DNA from: Mycocentrospora acerina
Lineage: Eukaryota > Ascomycota > Dothideomycetes > Pleosporales
DNA: 64,000 nucleotides
NCBI GenBank assembly: GCA_022701365.1
Contig: JAKUHH010000201.1
Coordinates: forward strand, 868,001 to 932,000
Direction: 5' to 3'
Shown here: positions 22,699-34,276 of the stretch, in pieces
Layout of the letters: the number at the start of each line of letters is the position of its first letter
Position numbering within the stretch: the first letter of the stretch is position 1
Made by a program: the position numbers and the translations under genes
Notes under the pieces: model-generated
What the model saw: only the letters and a program-made list of their open reading frames with translations
Database searches by the model: none
What the model was told of the DNA's origin: nothing

Positions 22699-24428
22699 AT
22701 GGTTCCCCGAATTTCTGGCTTGGCTGGCATGCTAGTGCTATGGCCGATTGCAATCTGCAACGGACTCAAATACGCTTCTAACTGTACGGAAGATATCTCT
22801 GCGTTTAACTGCAGGAAAGCGGTAATTATTGGGGTTTTCTTATCCAACCTCTCGATTATAGGTTGTATCTTTACTGAGTTTCACTAGTGTTCTGATCTGA
22901 GTCTCGAGTTCGGTGAAGCTCTTCACTATCCTGAGGACGACACCGACTGGTCTATATGGGACGAGAAGCAACGTGAAGTACGGCCGGCTTGCCGCGTAGA
23001 GCCTTCCAACTCAGGTGAAGTTTCGAAAATAATCAGTGTTTTGGTTCACCATTGGTGCCGCTTTGCCGTCAAAGGTGGTGGTCATGCTCAGGCTGTTGAT
23101 GCATCCAACTCAGTCGGAGGGGTTACTATCGACATGTATAGAATGAAACATGTGAAAGTTTCTGACGATCGTAGCATCGCCAATCTTGGACCTGGTCTTG
23201 TCCTTGGCGAGGCTTATGGTGCCCTTGAGCGCTACAATCTAACTTTTGTTGGTGGCAGAGTTGCGGATGTTGGGGTTGCTGGATTTACCCTTGGTGGCGG
23301 AGTGTCGAATCTTTCGCCCCAGTATGGGCTTGCTGTGGATAACGTGTTTCAATACGAGGTGAGCACTTCAAATACCTCAATTGGCCCTTTATCCAGTGGT
23401 ACTAAGAGTCTTAGGTTGTTTTGTCTAATGCTACTATTGTCTCTGCGAGTCAAAACGAGAATCCAGACTTGTACTTTGCACTCCGTGGTGGCGGGAATAA
23501 TTTTGGCATTGTCACTGACTTTTCCGCTCGCCTGGTCCCACAAGGGATGTTATGGAGTGGAGACAAAACATACCATGCAAACTACACTGATGATATTGTA
23601 GCACAAGTCGATCAGCTTTCTACGGAATTGAGTGCTGACACATCCATGTGCTTTTCCAGTCGCTATGCATACAACCAGACGTCAAGCGGATTTGCCATGT
23701 CTATGACACAGGCATACTACGAACCAATTGTAAATCCTTCAGTCTTTAACAGCCTGAACAAGATTCCTCATGAGTCAAGCACGGTGCGTGTGGATTGGAT
23801 GAGTAACTTTGCTGCGGCATCAGTATCTCCACACGGATCACGGTGGGTCATCTTTATGTCTGTAGAAGCTACGCAGCTGAATTTTGAGCAGACATTTGTA
23901 CGCTACACTTACGTTTGAACCTTCTGTGGCATTGCACAGGACGATCTTGGATATCTTTGAAGAAGAAGTAGAACGTGTGAAACACACTCCAGGCTTCCAA
24001 CCATCGATTGTGACCCAGGCTCTCCATATCAACGCTATCAAAGCTATGAACCAAAGAGGCGGCAATGCACTCGGTGTTACCGCCAACGGACCCTTGAACT
24101 GTACGACACAGACCATCCGGACGTTTGCATATGATGTAGCTAATTGTCGCTAGTTGCTCTCTTGACTTTTGCGTGGGCCAACGCCGAGGACGACAAAGCA
24201 ATGTCTGAATTTGCAGACAGATGGGTCGAACGCAGTACACAAGCAGCCACAGATATGGGTGCGTTGAATCGGTGGCGCTATATTAACTACTCGAAAGAAA
24301 ATCAAGATCCGTTTGCTGGGTATGGAGACGCGAACAGGGTTCGACTTCAGCAAGTCCAGAAGTCTATCGACCCAAGAGGCATCTTCACATCAAATGGTTT
24401 ATGCAGAGGATCTTTCAAATTACTCTGA
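22699..24428 (+). CDS. Secreted FAD-dependent oxidase, berberine bridge enzyme type
   Basis: This is a VAO/BBE-family flavin oxidoreductase, as in 6-hydroxy-D-nicotine oxidase and many fungal metabolite oxidases. At first sight it looks broken, but five exons (22699-22821, 22888-23358, 23415-23842, 23892-24100, 24154-24428) join perfectly to 501 aa. Exon 1 is a signal peptide (MVPRISGLAGMLVLWPIA...). Domains: FAD-binding PP-loop VKGGGHAQAV with the His (about 107) expected to hold FAD covalently; GGRVADVGVAGFTLGGGVSNLS; LYFALRGGGNNFGIVTDFSA; and the BBE C-terminus WRYINYSKENQD...DPRGIFTSNG. The second attachment residue (Cys in bicovalent enzymes) is replaced in VAGFTLGG, so attachment is probably through His only. 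Substrate unknown. Confidence 0.85.
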
Positions 24429-26030
24429 GCAACTAAGCCATTCACAAAAATTTCAACCGCGCAATTGCTGGATGAGAAGTCTTACATGCATCATGTTGTA
24501 TTTGATTGTTGAGATTCTGGTTGGAATAGGGAAATAGTCACAGTATCAAGTTGGTAAAAATTGGATGCATAGTGTCCCACAAGCTTAATTGAAATGTCAG
24601 ATGTGAAGGCACCCAGTAGCATGTTACCCAGCCTTTAGTCATCTTAGCAACCGCTAAATACAAGAAAGAATTTATATAAAGTCCCGTCACACGTTACTCA
24701 CCGTAACATTTGCCAAAAAGTCAAGTCGTAATTCAATTTTTTGAGCCACTTGCGCAGTAAAACACATCACAGGAACGTCAGACACTTTTACCAAAACCAC
24801 ACCAAACTTCGTCTTACATCACTACAAAAGTAAGGTTGACACAAATTTTACCAGATGGACCTATGAACGGGGTCATCTACAGCTTACTGTATTCTTGAGG
24901 CTATTTGCCAAGAGATATTTGTTGAACCTCCCTACTGAATTATTCCAGGCAGGGCTTGGGTAACGATAAGTGAGCAGACAAAACGAAATTTGCTCCACGA
25001 TCCCATAGTCTCCAAAGAGTGCCTGGAGCAAGACATAATACCGCTCTCTACGCCTTCAGAGAGCACAGATAAGGGAGTGGTCGCGCTTCAAAGTATTCAG
25101 TCGGTAAGAGTGTTGCTTGTTGTTCTATAATCTTAGAGGCAGTTCTTGGGTACTCCTTATCGCTATTTTACGCTGTGCAATAGCTGAGAAGTTATGTTAA
25201 GTGTATGTTTTTATTCATCATCTTTTCGCATTGAAGTTGCTCCTCGTGTGATTGTTCTTCTGCGCCGGCGACTCTTAGTCGTGGCCATCTGCGAGCTAGT
25301 GGGGAGAGTGGAATATGACCTTCCGATTGGTGAAAAGGTGCCTTCTTGATGATATTCTGTATCTGAGAGCGGTCTTTTTATGTTAAATTTGAAGGTGAAC
25401 GAGCTACCGAGATGCGTTTCTGCTGGCGATGATTGGTGAATGATACGGTCCGAGGCAGGAGCTCCATGCAGAAAAATGTCTGGGCTGTAGAGGTGAACAT
25501 GTTATTGTTGTGGATTGGAAAAAAAATAGAAAATCGTATGGTATAGAAATAAAAAAGAGGAAAGAAAGATGGAAAGTAGATGGAAGCGCAGCATTAGTCG
25601 TGCAAATAAGACGTCATTACGATTGAAGAAGAAATGAAATAGGGAACGGGTCCATGCCAACGAGTCTCTTCTGATTAAAACGTAGTAATACCCCAGACCG
25701 TGCACGAGAAAATGAAGTAAGCAAAAAGGTGTTGAATAAAAGAGCACAGGAACACCATATTGGGTGAGAGTATTGAGGGAAGGGTTGGATCAGGGATACC
25801 AATCGATAATTACAGATGGTGTAGAAAGGAACGAAAACTCAGTCTGAAATAACGTTATCTCCGAGAATGAATGACTGTAATGAAAGCAGCGATCGAGTTG
25901 AGACATAAATTGAAGACGAAACATGAGTTACATCCGGTGATTGCACCCCCGACAACGTGAGCTTATTTGCTGGGGCAAAAGACAAACTGAAAACCTCTTA
26001 AGATTCACGCCTGCTCGTGCTATTTACCCT
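24429..26030. other. 1.6-kb stretch without a recognisable gene
   Basis: This is AT-rich sequence downstream of the FAD oxidase. Short ORFs on both strands are low-complexity (Phe/Leu/Ser) and show no domain. No terminal repeats, transposase remnants or RNA gene were recognised. Confidence 0.5.
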
Positions 26031-26363
26031 TCAAATGGTATCTTTACTCAGCCAGTCTTTGCAAGGCTTATCCCATGGAAGCCTGTTCTTCTCGCATTCA
26101 GAGAGGTTATAGAAATTCCATGCTACAAAGCTAACCACGCCGAAGCATGCCATCATCAGGAAGATGAGGAGGAACACCAGTAGTGCCCTGTTACAGGCTG
26201 ATGGAGGAGATTCGCGGGTGCGCACGGTGTGGTGGTGATGGTGTACCTCTATGGTTCCATAGCCGCCGGGATACGCGGGGGGGTTGGCGTCAATCACGAT
26301 AGTTTCCGTAGGCTTTTGTGGTCAGAAGTGGAGGCTGGGAACGTGGAGAATACATACTGCCAT
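26031..26363 (-). CDS. small single-pass membrane protein with His run (hypothetical)
   Basis: I do not recognise this gene. A two-codon first exon (26363-26358, Met-Ala) splices with GTATGT...AAG to 26312-26031, giving 95 aa that begin MAPTETIVIDANPPAYPGGYG. The N-terminal half is Pro/Gly/Tyr-rich with five consecutive His (about residue 30). One strong membrane segment follows (ALLVFLLIFLMMACFGVVSF), then a C-terminal tail of about 30 residues with two Cys and several Trp. The layout suggests a membrane protein with a short soluble domain on each side. The micro-exon is inferred from the splice signals and the in-frame join; without it the ORF has no ATG at its head. Confidence 0.45.
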
Positions 26364-29031
26364 ATTTGTGCCAGATGATGTGAGGATTGGGGTAGCTGGG
26401 GTGTTGTTGCTAGCGTGCAGAACCCAGAGTCTTAGCGCACACGCGACGATAGTTGCATCCAAGCCCGCCAAGGTCGCCGCCGCGTCACAACCACAAATTG
26501 GGAACAGTGGAGCGTGACTGTTTACCTTTTGACGCAAAAATTATCCAAGTCCGACACAAACTTCGATCCGGTTGCTTAGCAAGAGTCTTGTCAGCGTATG
26601 CATGTCACCATTCTTGTTCCAGATTCTTGGTATATCTTTAGCAGTCACGCGGTCTTCCCATGATGTCGCCTCCCACTTCCCTCTAGGGTAATCCCCATTC
26701 ATTGAATTGTGGTTGTACAAGGTGCGCCTAGCACTTAGACCGTATTCTAAAGTAACCCGGTCCTACCTTGCCTTGACCCAGCAGAATTTTCAACCCAGGA
26801 CTCTGGGCGATGTTTGGCTTGGTGTCGGTACCATCCGAAGTAGTGCCTCGTGACATGAGCATAATTTGCCGGGCGATGAGAGCGGAACTGCCGATGTGGA
26901 GGAGACGCGGAGCCCCGATGTTCGAGACTCGGACTGTCTATTGAATCATGGAAGCGTCGAAAATTTTTCAAAATATCAACTAGATTCACGATGTGTAATA
27001 CCCGCCAATGCTCCAAGCGAAATGACAGTACCTCAACAACAGCATACCGACACTATTGTACGAACAGTCTCTAACTAGGAGTCTGGACAGAATCTCTGTG
27101 CACATGATGGACAGAAAAGCTTTGCCAACCACGATCAAAAGCGGAGACTGTACCGATCCTCCTAAGCCATCGGAACGCCGCAAGCGGTGATGAGTTCCTT
27201 GGCATACTTCTTGCTTGAAGGATGGGCCTAATCTCAGGCTCCGATATTCTACCGTACCCCAGTGGGGACTTGAAAGGTGGGGATTCATCCCCATGGTCGA
27301 GCACATCTCAAAAGTGTTGACGACGGCCCAAGAAAAAGGCGACAGATGCTTATTTTTTTTGACAGATGAGGGGGACATACCTCCATAAATGAGCCGTACA
27401 AAAATGTCGGACCGAGATAGAAGGAGGCCTGATCTCCGCATACTCAATTTCTAGCACCAACACGGGACGACGCGATGCCCGTTGGCATTACCAAAAATTG
27501 TGATCAGGTCTGATTGGACCCAGAGTGCGACGCCCCGCGGGGCACCGTGATGTGTTTTTCCCTCATGACACCTGTGGCTTGCATGCCCGTCGATTTGTAG
27601 CCTGGCCTGACGGGACGAGGCGTCTCAAAAGTCGTGTTGCATGACTGGGCCGCACCCGTGCCTCCGAAACGGAATGAAGGCGCCCGAAGCACATGTAAAG
27701 AGCACCACGGTCAGCAATATCATTTGCTGAAAGTCGCTCCGAAGCTCGGTAAAGAACAAGCAGGATGCTTGAGGGCCAGGTTCTCCAGATATTGCCCCGT
27801 GGCTGCGACAGCAAAAGGAAATGGCGAATATCGAAGCGGCTGCACCATGTTCTTGGTGGAACCAACGGTGAGCAGAGGGAACCATATCCAGCTGATCGAC
27901 TTGAACCATGTGCTTACACCCCTCATGAGTCGAATGACTTTCATTGGTAGTAGGATTTCTGCCATGTTACCTTGGAAATCCTGGTGCATGGGAGATGCGA
28001 GCCAATGAAGCCCAGCGTTGTACAACCATTCTCGTAACGGAGTGGGTTCACGCTCAGAAAGCAGATGGTCAAAGCGAAGTGCGCCTGTCATGCTTGTAGC
28101 CATTCCGAGAGTTGCACACAGGCAAGTGTGCAAGGGTGTGCATGAACATATCCGATCAACGATGGTGGTTGTGATGTTGTTTCCGCCCTGAAGCCACAAT
28201 CGCAGTGAATCTTGCAACTGGAGGAAGATGTACCCTTCGAAGAAATGCTACCGACATGGTGGCTTGCGTCTGTTGAATATCCGCGAACAGAGTTTGAACG
28301 GCTGCTAGGCAGAGCAAGTCAACAATAGCCTCGGTCATGTGTTTGTCACGCTGTCAAATCAATGAGCGCAGGACGCAATGACTGGGCCGTGAATGTGCCG
28401 TTGGCGCCAGCCTACAGAAGCGCCATCCGTCTCTCATTTGCCCGCCATCTTCCCTGCAGCCTCGGCGTTCACAGGGGTCAGTGTGCAATTCTGCAGGTCT
28501 CACCAGCTAAGCTGCGCTTGGCTCCCCACCTCCACGCGCCTTTCCCCGGACTAGAGAAGATTGCCTCTTTGAGACACTCCGCTCCGACCGAACTTCACCA
28601 AGGCATGGACCGTCCAAATCAAAAGGCCATTGAAGCGAAGACCGATCTCGACACGAGCGGCCTCTGTCTAGCGCGTCAGCTGCGTGCATTCACTATCACG
28701 AGGGGCGGCTGGAGCAATAGGTTGGAAGGGAGGAAAGTTCTTCTGGAAGCGCAACATGTGCGGAGTAGCAACCATATCCGGCCTAGACTCCAATGCAATA
28801 TGTTACTGTTCCAATGGGCCCTTGAGGCACACGCATGCTCCGTGCTTTGGTAGTATCACCCAACATTCACCCAGGGTTTGTTTTAAAACCTGACGCTCCC
28901 ACCTCGTTTGGCCGATATCCCCAACTTCTTCCTTTTCGTCACTGCGCGGGACTCCTCTTCTTGACTGAAGAGCCTCAATCTTCTCTCATACTCCCTCCAC
29001 TCAACCTCAAAGCAGCGCTACACTTGCAATC
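26364..29031. other. 2.7-kb region, no confident gene; broken frames at 27.6-28.3 kb
   Basis: No conserved domain was recognised. On the minus strand three overlapping frames between 27563 and 28338 each give protein-like stretches: an ATG at 28338 opening with MTEAIVDLLCLAAVQTLF, and a 165-codon frame at 28217-27720. They do not connect with convincing splice sites. This could be a decayed gene or an intron-rich one I cannot model. The last few hundred bases form the promoter of the sugar transporter. Confidence 0.35.
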
Positions 29032-30834
29032 ATGCCTGGCGGAGGAGTTGTTCCCGTCACCGGCACGGCCAATGTGGACCGTGTCGAGGCCCCCGTCACA
29101 GTCAGAGCCTACTTCATCATTGCCTTTGCGGCTTTCGGTGGTATCTTCTTTGGATACGACACCGGTTGGATGGGTGGTGTTTTGAACATGCCCTACTTCA
29201 TCAAGATGATCACCGGACAAGAATACCCCAACGTTAGATTCCCCGGCGTCCCCTCTGATGACCCTCAAGTCGTTCGTTACAGGAACGAGTTCTTCAGCAT
29301 TTCCTCTTCGAACCAGTCCCTGATGACCGCTATCTTGTCTGCTGGTACCTTTTTTGGTGCCATCGTTGCTGGTGATCTTGCCGACTTCATCGGCCGTCGT
29401 TTCACCATCATCATCGGTTGCGGAATCTTCTGCATTGGCGGTATCCTTGAGACTGCCGCCACTACCGTTGGTGTCATGAGTGCTGGTCGTGTCGTTGCCG
29501 GTTTTGGTGTTGGTTTCATCTCCGCGATTGTCATTTTGTACATGTCCGAGATCGCACCCAAGAAGATCCGTGGTGCCATCGTTGTATGTATACACTGTGC
29601 ACTATCTTGCTTACGACAATCGCTAACACACCACAGGCTGGTTACCAATTCTGCATTACCATTGGTATCTTGATTGCCAACTGCGTCGTCTACGCTACCC
29701 AGGACCGTCGCGACTCGGGTTCTTACCGTATCCCAATCGCCATCCAGTTCCTGTGGGCCATTATACTTGCCACCGGTCTGTTCATCCTTCCTGAGTCTCC
29801 CCGTTACTGGGTCAAGAAGGGACAGCTTGACAAGGCTGCTCACTCCCTTGGTCGCGTTCGTGGCCAGCCTCTCGACTCCGAGTACATCCAAGACGAACTC
29901 GCTGAGATTATCGCCAACCACGAGTATGAGATGTCCATCCTTCCCCAGACCAGCTACCTTGGTTCCTGGGCAGCCTGCTTCGAGGGCAAGCTTAGCAGCC
30001 CCTCCTCCAACTGCCGCCGTACCGTTCTTGGTATCTTCATGCAGATGATGCAGCAGCTTACTGGTATCAACTTCATCTTCTACTTTGGACCCGTCTTTTT
30101 CCAACAGCTCGGCACCATCTCTGATCCCTTCTTGATCTCGCTCATCACTACCCTCGTCAACGTCTGCTCGACCCCCGCGTCTTTCTACCTCGTCGAGAGG
30201 GTCGGTCGCCGTAACTTGCTCATCTTTGGTGCCTTTGGCATGCTTACCATGCAATTCATCGTCGGCATCATCGGCGCCACTGCCGGAAGGCCCTCGGAGA
30301 AGAACACCTCCGCGACTTCCGCCATGATCGCTTTCATCTGCCTCAACATCGCCGTCTTCGCCACCACCTGGGGACCCGTTGCCTGGATTGTTATTGGTGA
30401 AATCTTCCCCCTTACCATTCGCTCGCGCGGTGTAGGGCTATCAACCAGTTCCAATTGGTTCTGGAATTGTATTATTGCAGTCATTACCCCGTACCTGGTG
30501 TCTGACCGGGCTGACTCGGCGCGTCTGGGGTCAAATGTCTTCTTTATGTGGGGTGGACTATGCTGTGTATCCTGTAAGTCTTCTCTTGCTAATTTTACGC
30601 TTTTTCAAAATACTAATATGTCTGTTAGTCTTCTTCGCCTACTTTTTCGTTCCTGAGACCAAGGGGTTGACGCTCGAGCAAGTTGACAAGATGCTCGAGG
30701 AGACGACACCCCGCACTTCCCGCGGATGGAAGCCCCACAGCACCTTTGCCTCTGAGATGCACCTCGCCGAGAAGAACATTGAGATTCCTCTTGAGAAAAT
30801 CACAAGCCACAAGAACACCACACAGGCTGTTTAA
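29032..30834 (+). CDS. MFS hexose transporter
   Basis: This is a sugar porter of the major facilitator superfamily, expected in the plasma membrane with twelve membrane helices and proton-coupled or facilitated monosaccharide uptake. Exons are 29032-29583, 29637-30573 and 30629-30834 (564 aa). Signatures: GGIFFGYDTGWMGGVL in helix 1, DFIGRRFT in the first loop, EIAPKKIRGAIVAGYQ (restored across intron 1), PESPRYWVKKG after helix 6, QQLTGINFIFYFGP in helix 7, VERVGRRNLL, and FFVPETKGLTLEQVD after helix 12 (restored by intron 2). The N-terminus MPGGGVVPVTGTANVDRVEAP is typical of a fungal hexose transporter clade. Specificity is not decidable. Confidence 0.94.
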
Positions 30835-31361
30835 ACTAATAATCAGCTTTTTACTGACAACCTACTGTTGGGTGTGCGAAACGTAATGCAGTCATGAGTA
30901 ACCAGACGGAGACCGCTGGGGACGATTGATGAGAAGATGTATATTGGATGTTGATTTAGTTAGGTGTGCTTGATGCACTAATCACGTCTTTGAAGCCTTA
31001 ATGAAACTATCCTATTACTTGAGTCTTGGTGACCGTAACTTGCACCCTTGTAGTACATGTTGAGACAAGTATTGTATCCCCTTTCGACAAACTAACATCT
31101 GTTTATCCCCAACCATTGCATCCAACAATCCCCTTACAAGGCCTCCCCATACCCCGACTATGTCTTGCGAGAACCAGACTCTTTCCCTAGGCAGATTAGC
31201 ATGTACATTTGTATTTCTCACATGGCTCTGGTTCACGTACAGCTTAATACAGCAAACCCTGGTGTGGCTACTTCGGCAAACGTCGCAGCTCCGAACGGAG
31301 TCTCGATGTTGGACTTTGTGGGCGGAGTCGACCCGGCACCCAAGTCGATCCTGAGCCACTT
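30835..31361. other. convergent intergenic region
   Basis: These are the 3' ends of the transporter and the acidic hypothetical protein gene. Open frames at 31015-31404 lack any domain and are treated as chance. Confidence 0.45.
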
Positions 31362-31964
31362 TCAATTCTTGTTCCGCTAATACATTGTCAGAAAGAGTTG
31401 TCAAAAACTGTAGGCATAGCGAGGGTCACGTACTTCTGAGTGACTCGAGTCAAGGTTCTTTTCCATCTCCATCTCCGTCTTGTGTTCGGCAGGAGGGTCA
31501 ATCGCAATATCGGGCAGTGTGTCATCGTCCATGTCGAGGTCCTCCATCTCCAACCGTGCCTCCTCGACGCTAGCATCATGTTCATCCGCAACGTCATCAA
31601 CATCGCTCTCAAGATCGGACTCAAACGTATCTTCTCCGAGTGCTACATCCAAGTCGTCTATCAATTCGCGTAGCTCAGTCATATACTCGTCTACCTTCGC
31701 GTCTGCGCCCTCCGGATGCCATCGCCGTATTATACGCCATTGACCCTCCGCAAGTATACGGCATCGGTAGGCCTCATCCCAGTCGACTAGTATTGATCCA
31801 AGCAGAACAAGCGTCTTTACACAGTGATATCTCGGGATAGCACTATCGGCAAGCAGTTCGCGTGCTTTGGCTGCGCATTCATCCAGGCGGTCAGCGCGGT
31901 AGTGTTCCATAGCTTCGTTGAGGCCGTCTGTGAATATTTTCTCGACATTGCTGTTACTGGCCAT
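31362..31964 (-). CDS. acidic fungal protein of unknown function
   Basis: I do not recognise a named family. The ATG at 31964 (MASNSNVEKIF) opens a helical N-terminal domain of about 105 residues (HYRADRLDECAAKARELL, YHCVKTLVLLGSIL, DEAYRCRILAEGQWRII) that looks TPR-like. A very acidic tail follows (SDLESDVDDVADEHD, EDLDMDDD). Two ends are possible. The unspliced frame stops at 31401 (187 aa). A 57-nt intron (31433-31377) with GTACGT, a CTGAC branch site and TATTAG would give exons 31964-31434 and 31376-31362 (181 aa, ending SERNKN). The splice signals are good, so I give the spliced limits. It is divergent from another unknown gene at 32344. Confidence 0.6.
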
Positions 31965-32343
31965 TTTGTTCAATATTTTTGTGTAAGTTAAACGTCGAAA
32001 AGTCGTGTCTGATGAAAGAAAGGAAGGCCCTAAAGATTATGGTGGACGTGTCAGGATGGTGAAAGAAGGTGAAGGAGAGGGCGACGCGCTAAGGTCACTC
32101 CAAATAGGTAGCAAAAACAGCACGGTGAGATCACGAACAGGTAGCAAACGCAACATGGTGAAATTGCAGATAAATAAAAAACATGTAGGAGGCTATATCC
32201 AGGTTTCTTCTAGCTAATCTATCCAGTGATCAGTCTGAGATTCAGTTATTCTTGTTTCCATTGCTGTCAACTAAGGGCTATTCCTGAGTTCACCCCACAT
32301 CGCCCTACCATTCATACTGTTCATATGTGCTGAATCATCCACT
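31965..32343. promoter_or_regulatory. divergent promoter of two unknown genes
   Basis: These 379 bp separate the start codons of the acidic protein (-) and the Cys-rich protein (+). A GGTAGCAAAnnCA(A/G)CA(C/T)GGTGA motif occurs twice, at about 32106-32127 and 32140-32162, forming an imperfect direct repeat. Confidence 0.4.
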
Positions 32344-33351
32344 ATGTCAAGTAAAGGAAAGCGGCCCAGCAGGCCAAGGGCCAGCACAGCGTCAACCAGC
32401 AAGTCAAAGGGCAAGGATCAAAAACACGTCAGTGACGGCAGCGATGCATATGAGCTCGAAGGGGCTTCTAGTACCGACTATGAATACAAGGGAAAATCAA
32501 AGCGGACTAAACAAGCGCTCAAAAAGCGTACTACTAGAAGAAAAGTAGTTGACTCTAATAACAGCAATGCTTCAGAAGCAAAGAAGCTTTCAGCCACCGA
32601 CATTTTTGGCATAGACAGCCTTGAGCTTGATACTTTTGGTATTGAGTATGGCGACTCTACATCCTCCCTGAATCGCTTTCTTGCGTTTATTCGAGACCAA
32701 AACGTCCACACTGAATTCAAACCTATCTACTCACCGAATATTTACGCAACCGACCATATTCTCAATCTACCCTTCTACGATCCAGATAATCGTCGTTATG
32801 AACTACTAGTGAATAAAGCAGCCCTTTACGATCACGAGATGTCAGATGGTGGAGTGACTCGAGCATGGCGAATACTGGCTCGCAACATTTGTCAACCGGA
32901 TGCAGAGCCCGTCTCTCTCTTCACCATGCACGCGTCAGTACGATCCAGCGATCGATGTCCGCCGTGCAGGCAAAACACTTGGTTGATGATCAAATCAAAG
33001 TGCGATGTGGAGCCAGGAGTAGCTTGTCAGAACTGTATTGATAACCACGATTCTGCAGAATGTATACGAAGGTACAACCTGGCGAGAGATCGGGGTTTCA
33101 ATATCATCACTGAGGAGGTTTGCAGCGAGTCGGAGCGCGACAAGGTGATAGAACTGGGACGTTTAAAGGTAGATATAATGAATCGGGCGCCAATGGAACT
33201 GGATGTAGATGCCTGGAAGATGGTTGAGGTCAAGGGCGGAGCACCAGCCAGCTGTTCCCAAGTACGCGTGTTCATCGACAAAGTCAGCCTCGTCATCTGG
33301 AAGAAAAAGTTCAACTCGACGTTCGATCTTTCGACGCTAGGATACGACTAG
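32344..33351 (+). CDS. hypothetical protein with internal six-Cys cluster
   Basis: This single-exon 335-aa protein belongs to no family I recognise. The N-terminal 80 residues are basic and low-complexity (Ser/Lys/Arg, with KKRTTRRKVV resembling a nuclear localisation signal). The middle (about 85-200) looks folded and contains IYATDHILNLPFYDPDNRRYEL. Around residues 205-240 six Cys are spaced C-x2-C-x11-C-x7-C-x2-C-x8-C. This resembles a fungal Zn2Cys6 cluster except for the long first loop and its internal, not N-terminal, position. The C-terminus has a helical segment and ends DLSTLGYD. Nuclear, zinc-binding function is inference only. Confidence 0.6.
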   Translation: MSSKGKRPSRPRASTASTSKSKGKDQKHVSDGSDAYELEGASSTDYEYKGKSKRTKQALKKRTTRRKVVDSNNSNASEAKKLSATDIFGIDSLELDTFGIEYGDSTSSLNRFLAFIRDQNVHTEFKPIYSPNIYATDHILNLPFYDPDNRRYELLVNKAALYDHEMSDGGVTRAWRILARNICQPDAEPVSLFTMHASVRSSDRCPPCRQNTWLMIKSKCDVEPGVACQNCIDNHDSAECIRRYNLARDRGFNIITEEVCSESERDKVIELGRLKVDIMNRAPMELDVDAWKMVEVKGGAPASCSQVRVFIDKVSLVIWKKKFNSTFDLSTLGYD

Positions 33352-33392
33352 AACGGCGAGCGCAAAAGCATTTGGACGAGATGTATAGAATG

Positions 33393-33446
33393 GTGGCCCA
33401 GCAGGCGAAGTGCTAGTACAGCGCTAACCAGCAAGTCAGACGGGTA
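33393..33446. repeat. diverged partial copy of the upstream gene's 5' coding sequence
   Basis: This 54-bp segment, about 40 bp after the stop codon of the preceding gene, matches that gene's codons at 32361-32412 (GGCCCAGCAGGC, then AACCAGCAAGTCA) at roughly 80 percent identity. Most differences are C-to-T in the copy. Confidence 0.7.
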
Positions 33447-34276
33447 AAAAATAGAGAGATGTTTAAAGGACCCATCGTCATGGCGTGGGGGAGCGATTCC
33501 GCTCGTACATAACGAGGAGTGAAGAGTAATTCAAGATTGGGACAAAAAGTATTCATATATACATATTGAGAGAGAGGGGGGATAGGGGAAGTGCTTCTGT
33601 ATACTTCAATACCGTAATAGCTTTATGTTATTATCAAAAAAAACCGCCAGTAACACGCGGCAGCAGTAATGTATTTATCTAAGCCCCAACAAACGAATAG
33701 CAATCCCAGCACAAGCCACAAACACAAGAGCAACCCTCCAAAAAAAAGAAGAAGAAACAAAGAACAAGTGCTTGGGAAGTTTCTGCACCTGAGAAGTGTT
33801 CAATTCCAGAAGTCACCAAATGTGTCGGTGTAAACAAACCTCAAACTTGACGTGTGTGCTTCTTGCTACCAGGAACAACAATTGCTTTTTATCTTGTTTT
33901 ACACAAGGCTTTTTAGAAACGACTACCGGTTAAAGATCCGCAGGAGGATGCTGGAGCCAGTACGCTTGGGGAAATAGGATGGTATGGTGACGAAAGAGGA
34001 ATGCATATGACTAGAATAAAAATAGCAGGAGGAGAAGGAGAGAAAATGATTGTTCAGTAATCTTGAATCTTTGCGTGTAGAGTGAAAAGGGGAAATGTTT
34101 ACAGTTGAAGCGGCCACGCCGTTATCTCATGAATGAATAAGTGCAAGGTAGAAAGCTAGTGTACTGCTAGAATAGTGATGGCATGGGGGGGTTTTCTACA
34201 TCTACCATTTCTACTGACTAAAACCATAGGATATTGTCTACCCCAAATTAAAGCAACCCAACTCGCCATTTATTAC
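33447..34276. other. AT-rich convergent intergenic region
   Basis: No gene is seen between the Cys-rich protein gene and the CRAL-TRIO gene. The sequence is A-rich with several homopolymers. Confidence 0.5.

Noticed and set aside
22699..24428. FAD oxidase read first as a pseudogene
   Set aside because: The apparent frameshifts vanish with four introns that have good splice sites and restore conserved motifs exactly.
29277..30254. 325-codon minus-strand ORF opposite the hexose transporter
   Set aside because: It mirrors a strongly codon-biased gene on + strand and has no domain of its own.
31015..31404. 129-codon minus-strand ORF downstream of the acidic protein
   Set aside because: It begins in the other gene's intron, has no domain and is opened by several overlapping frames.
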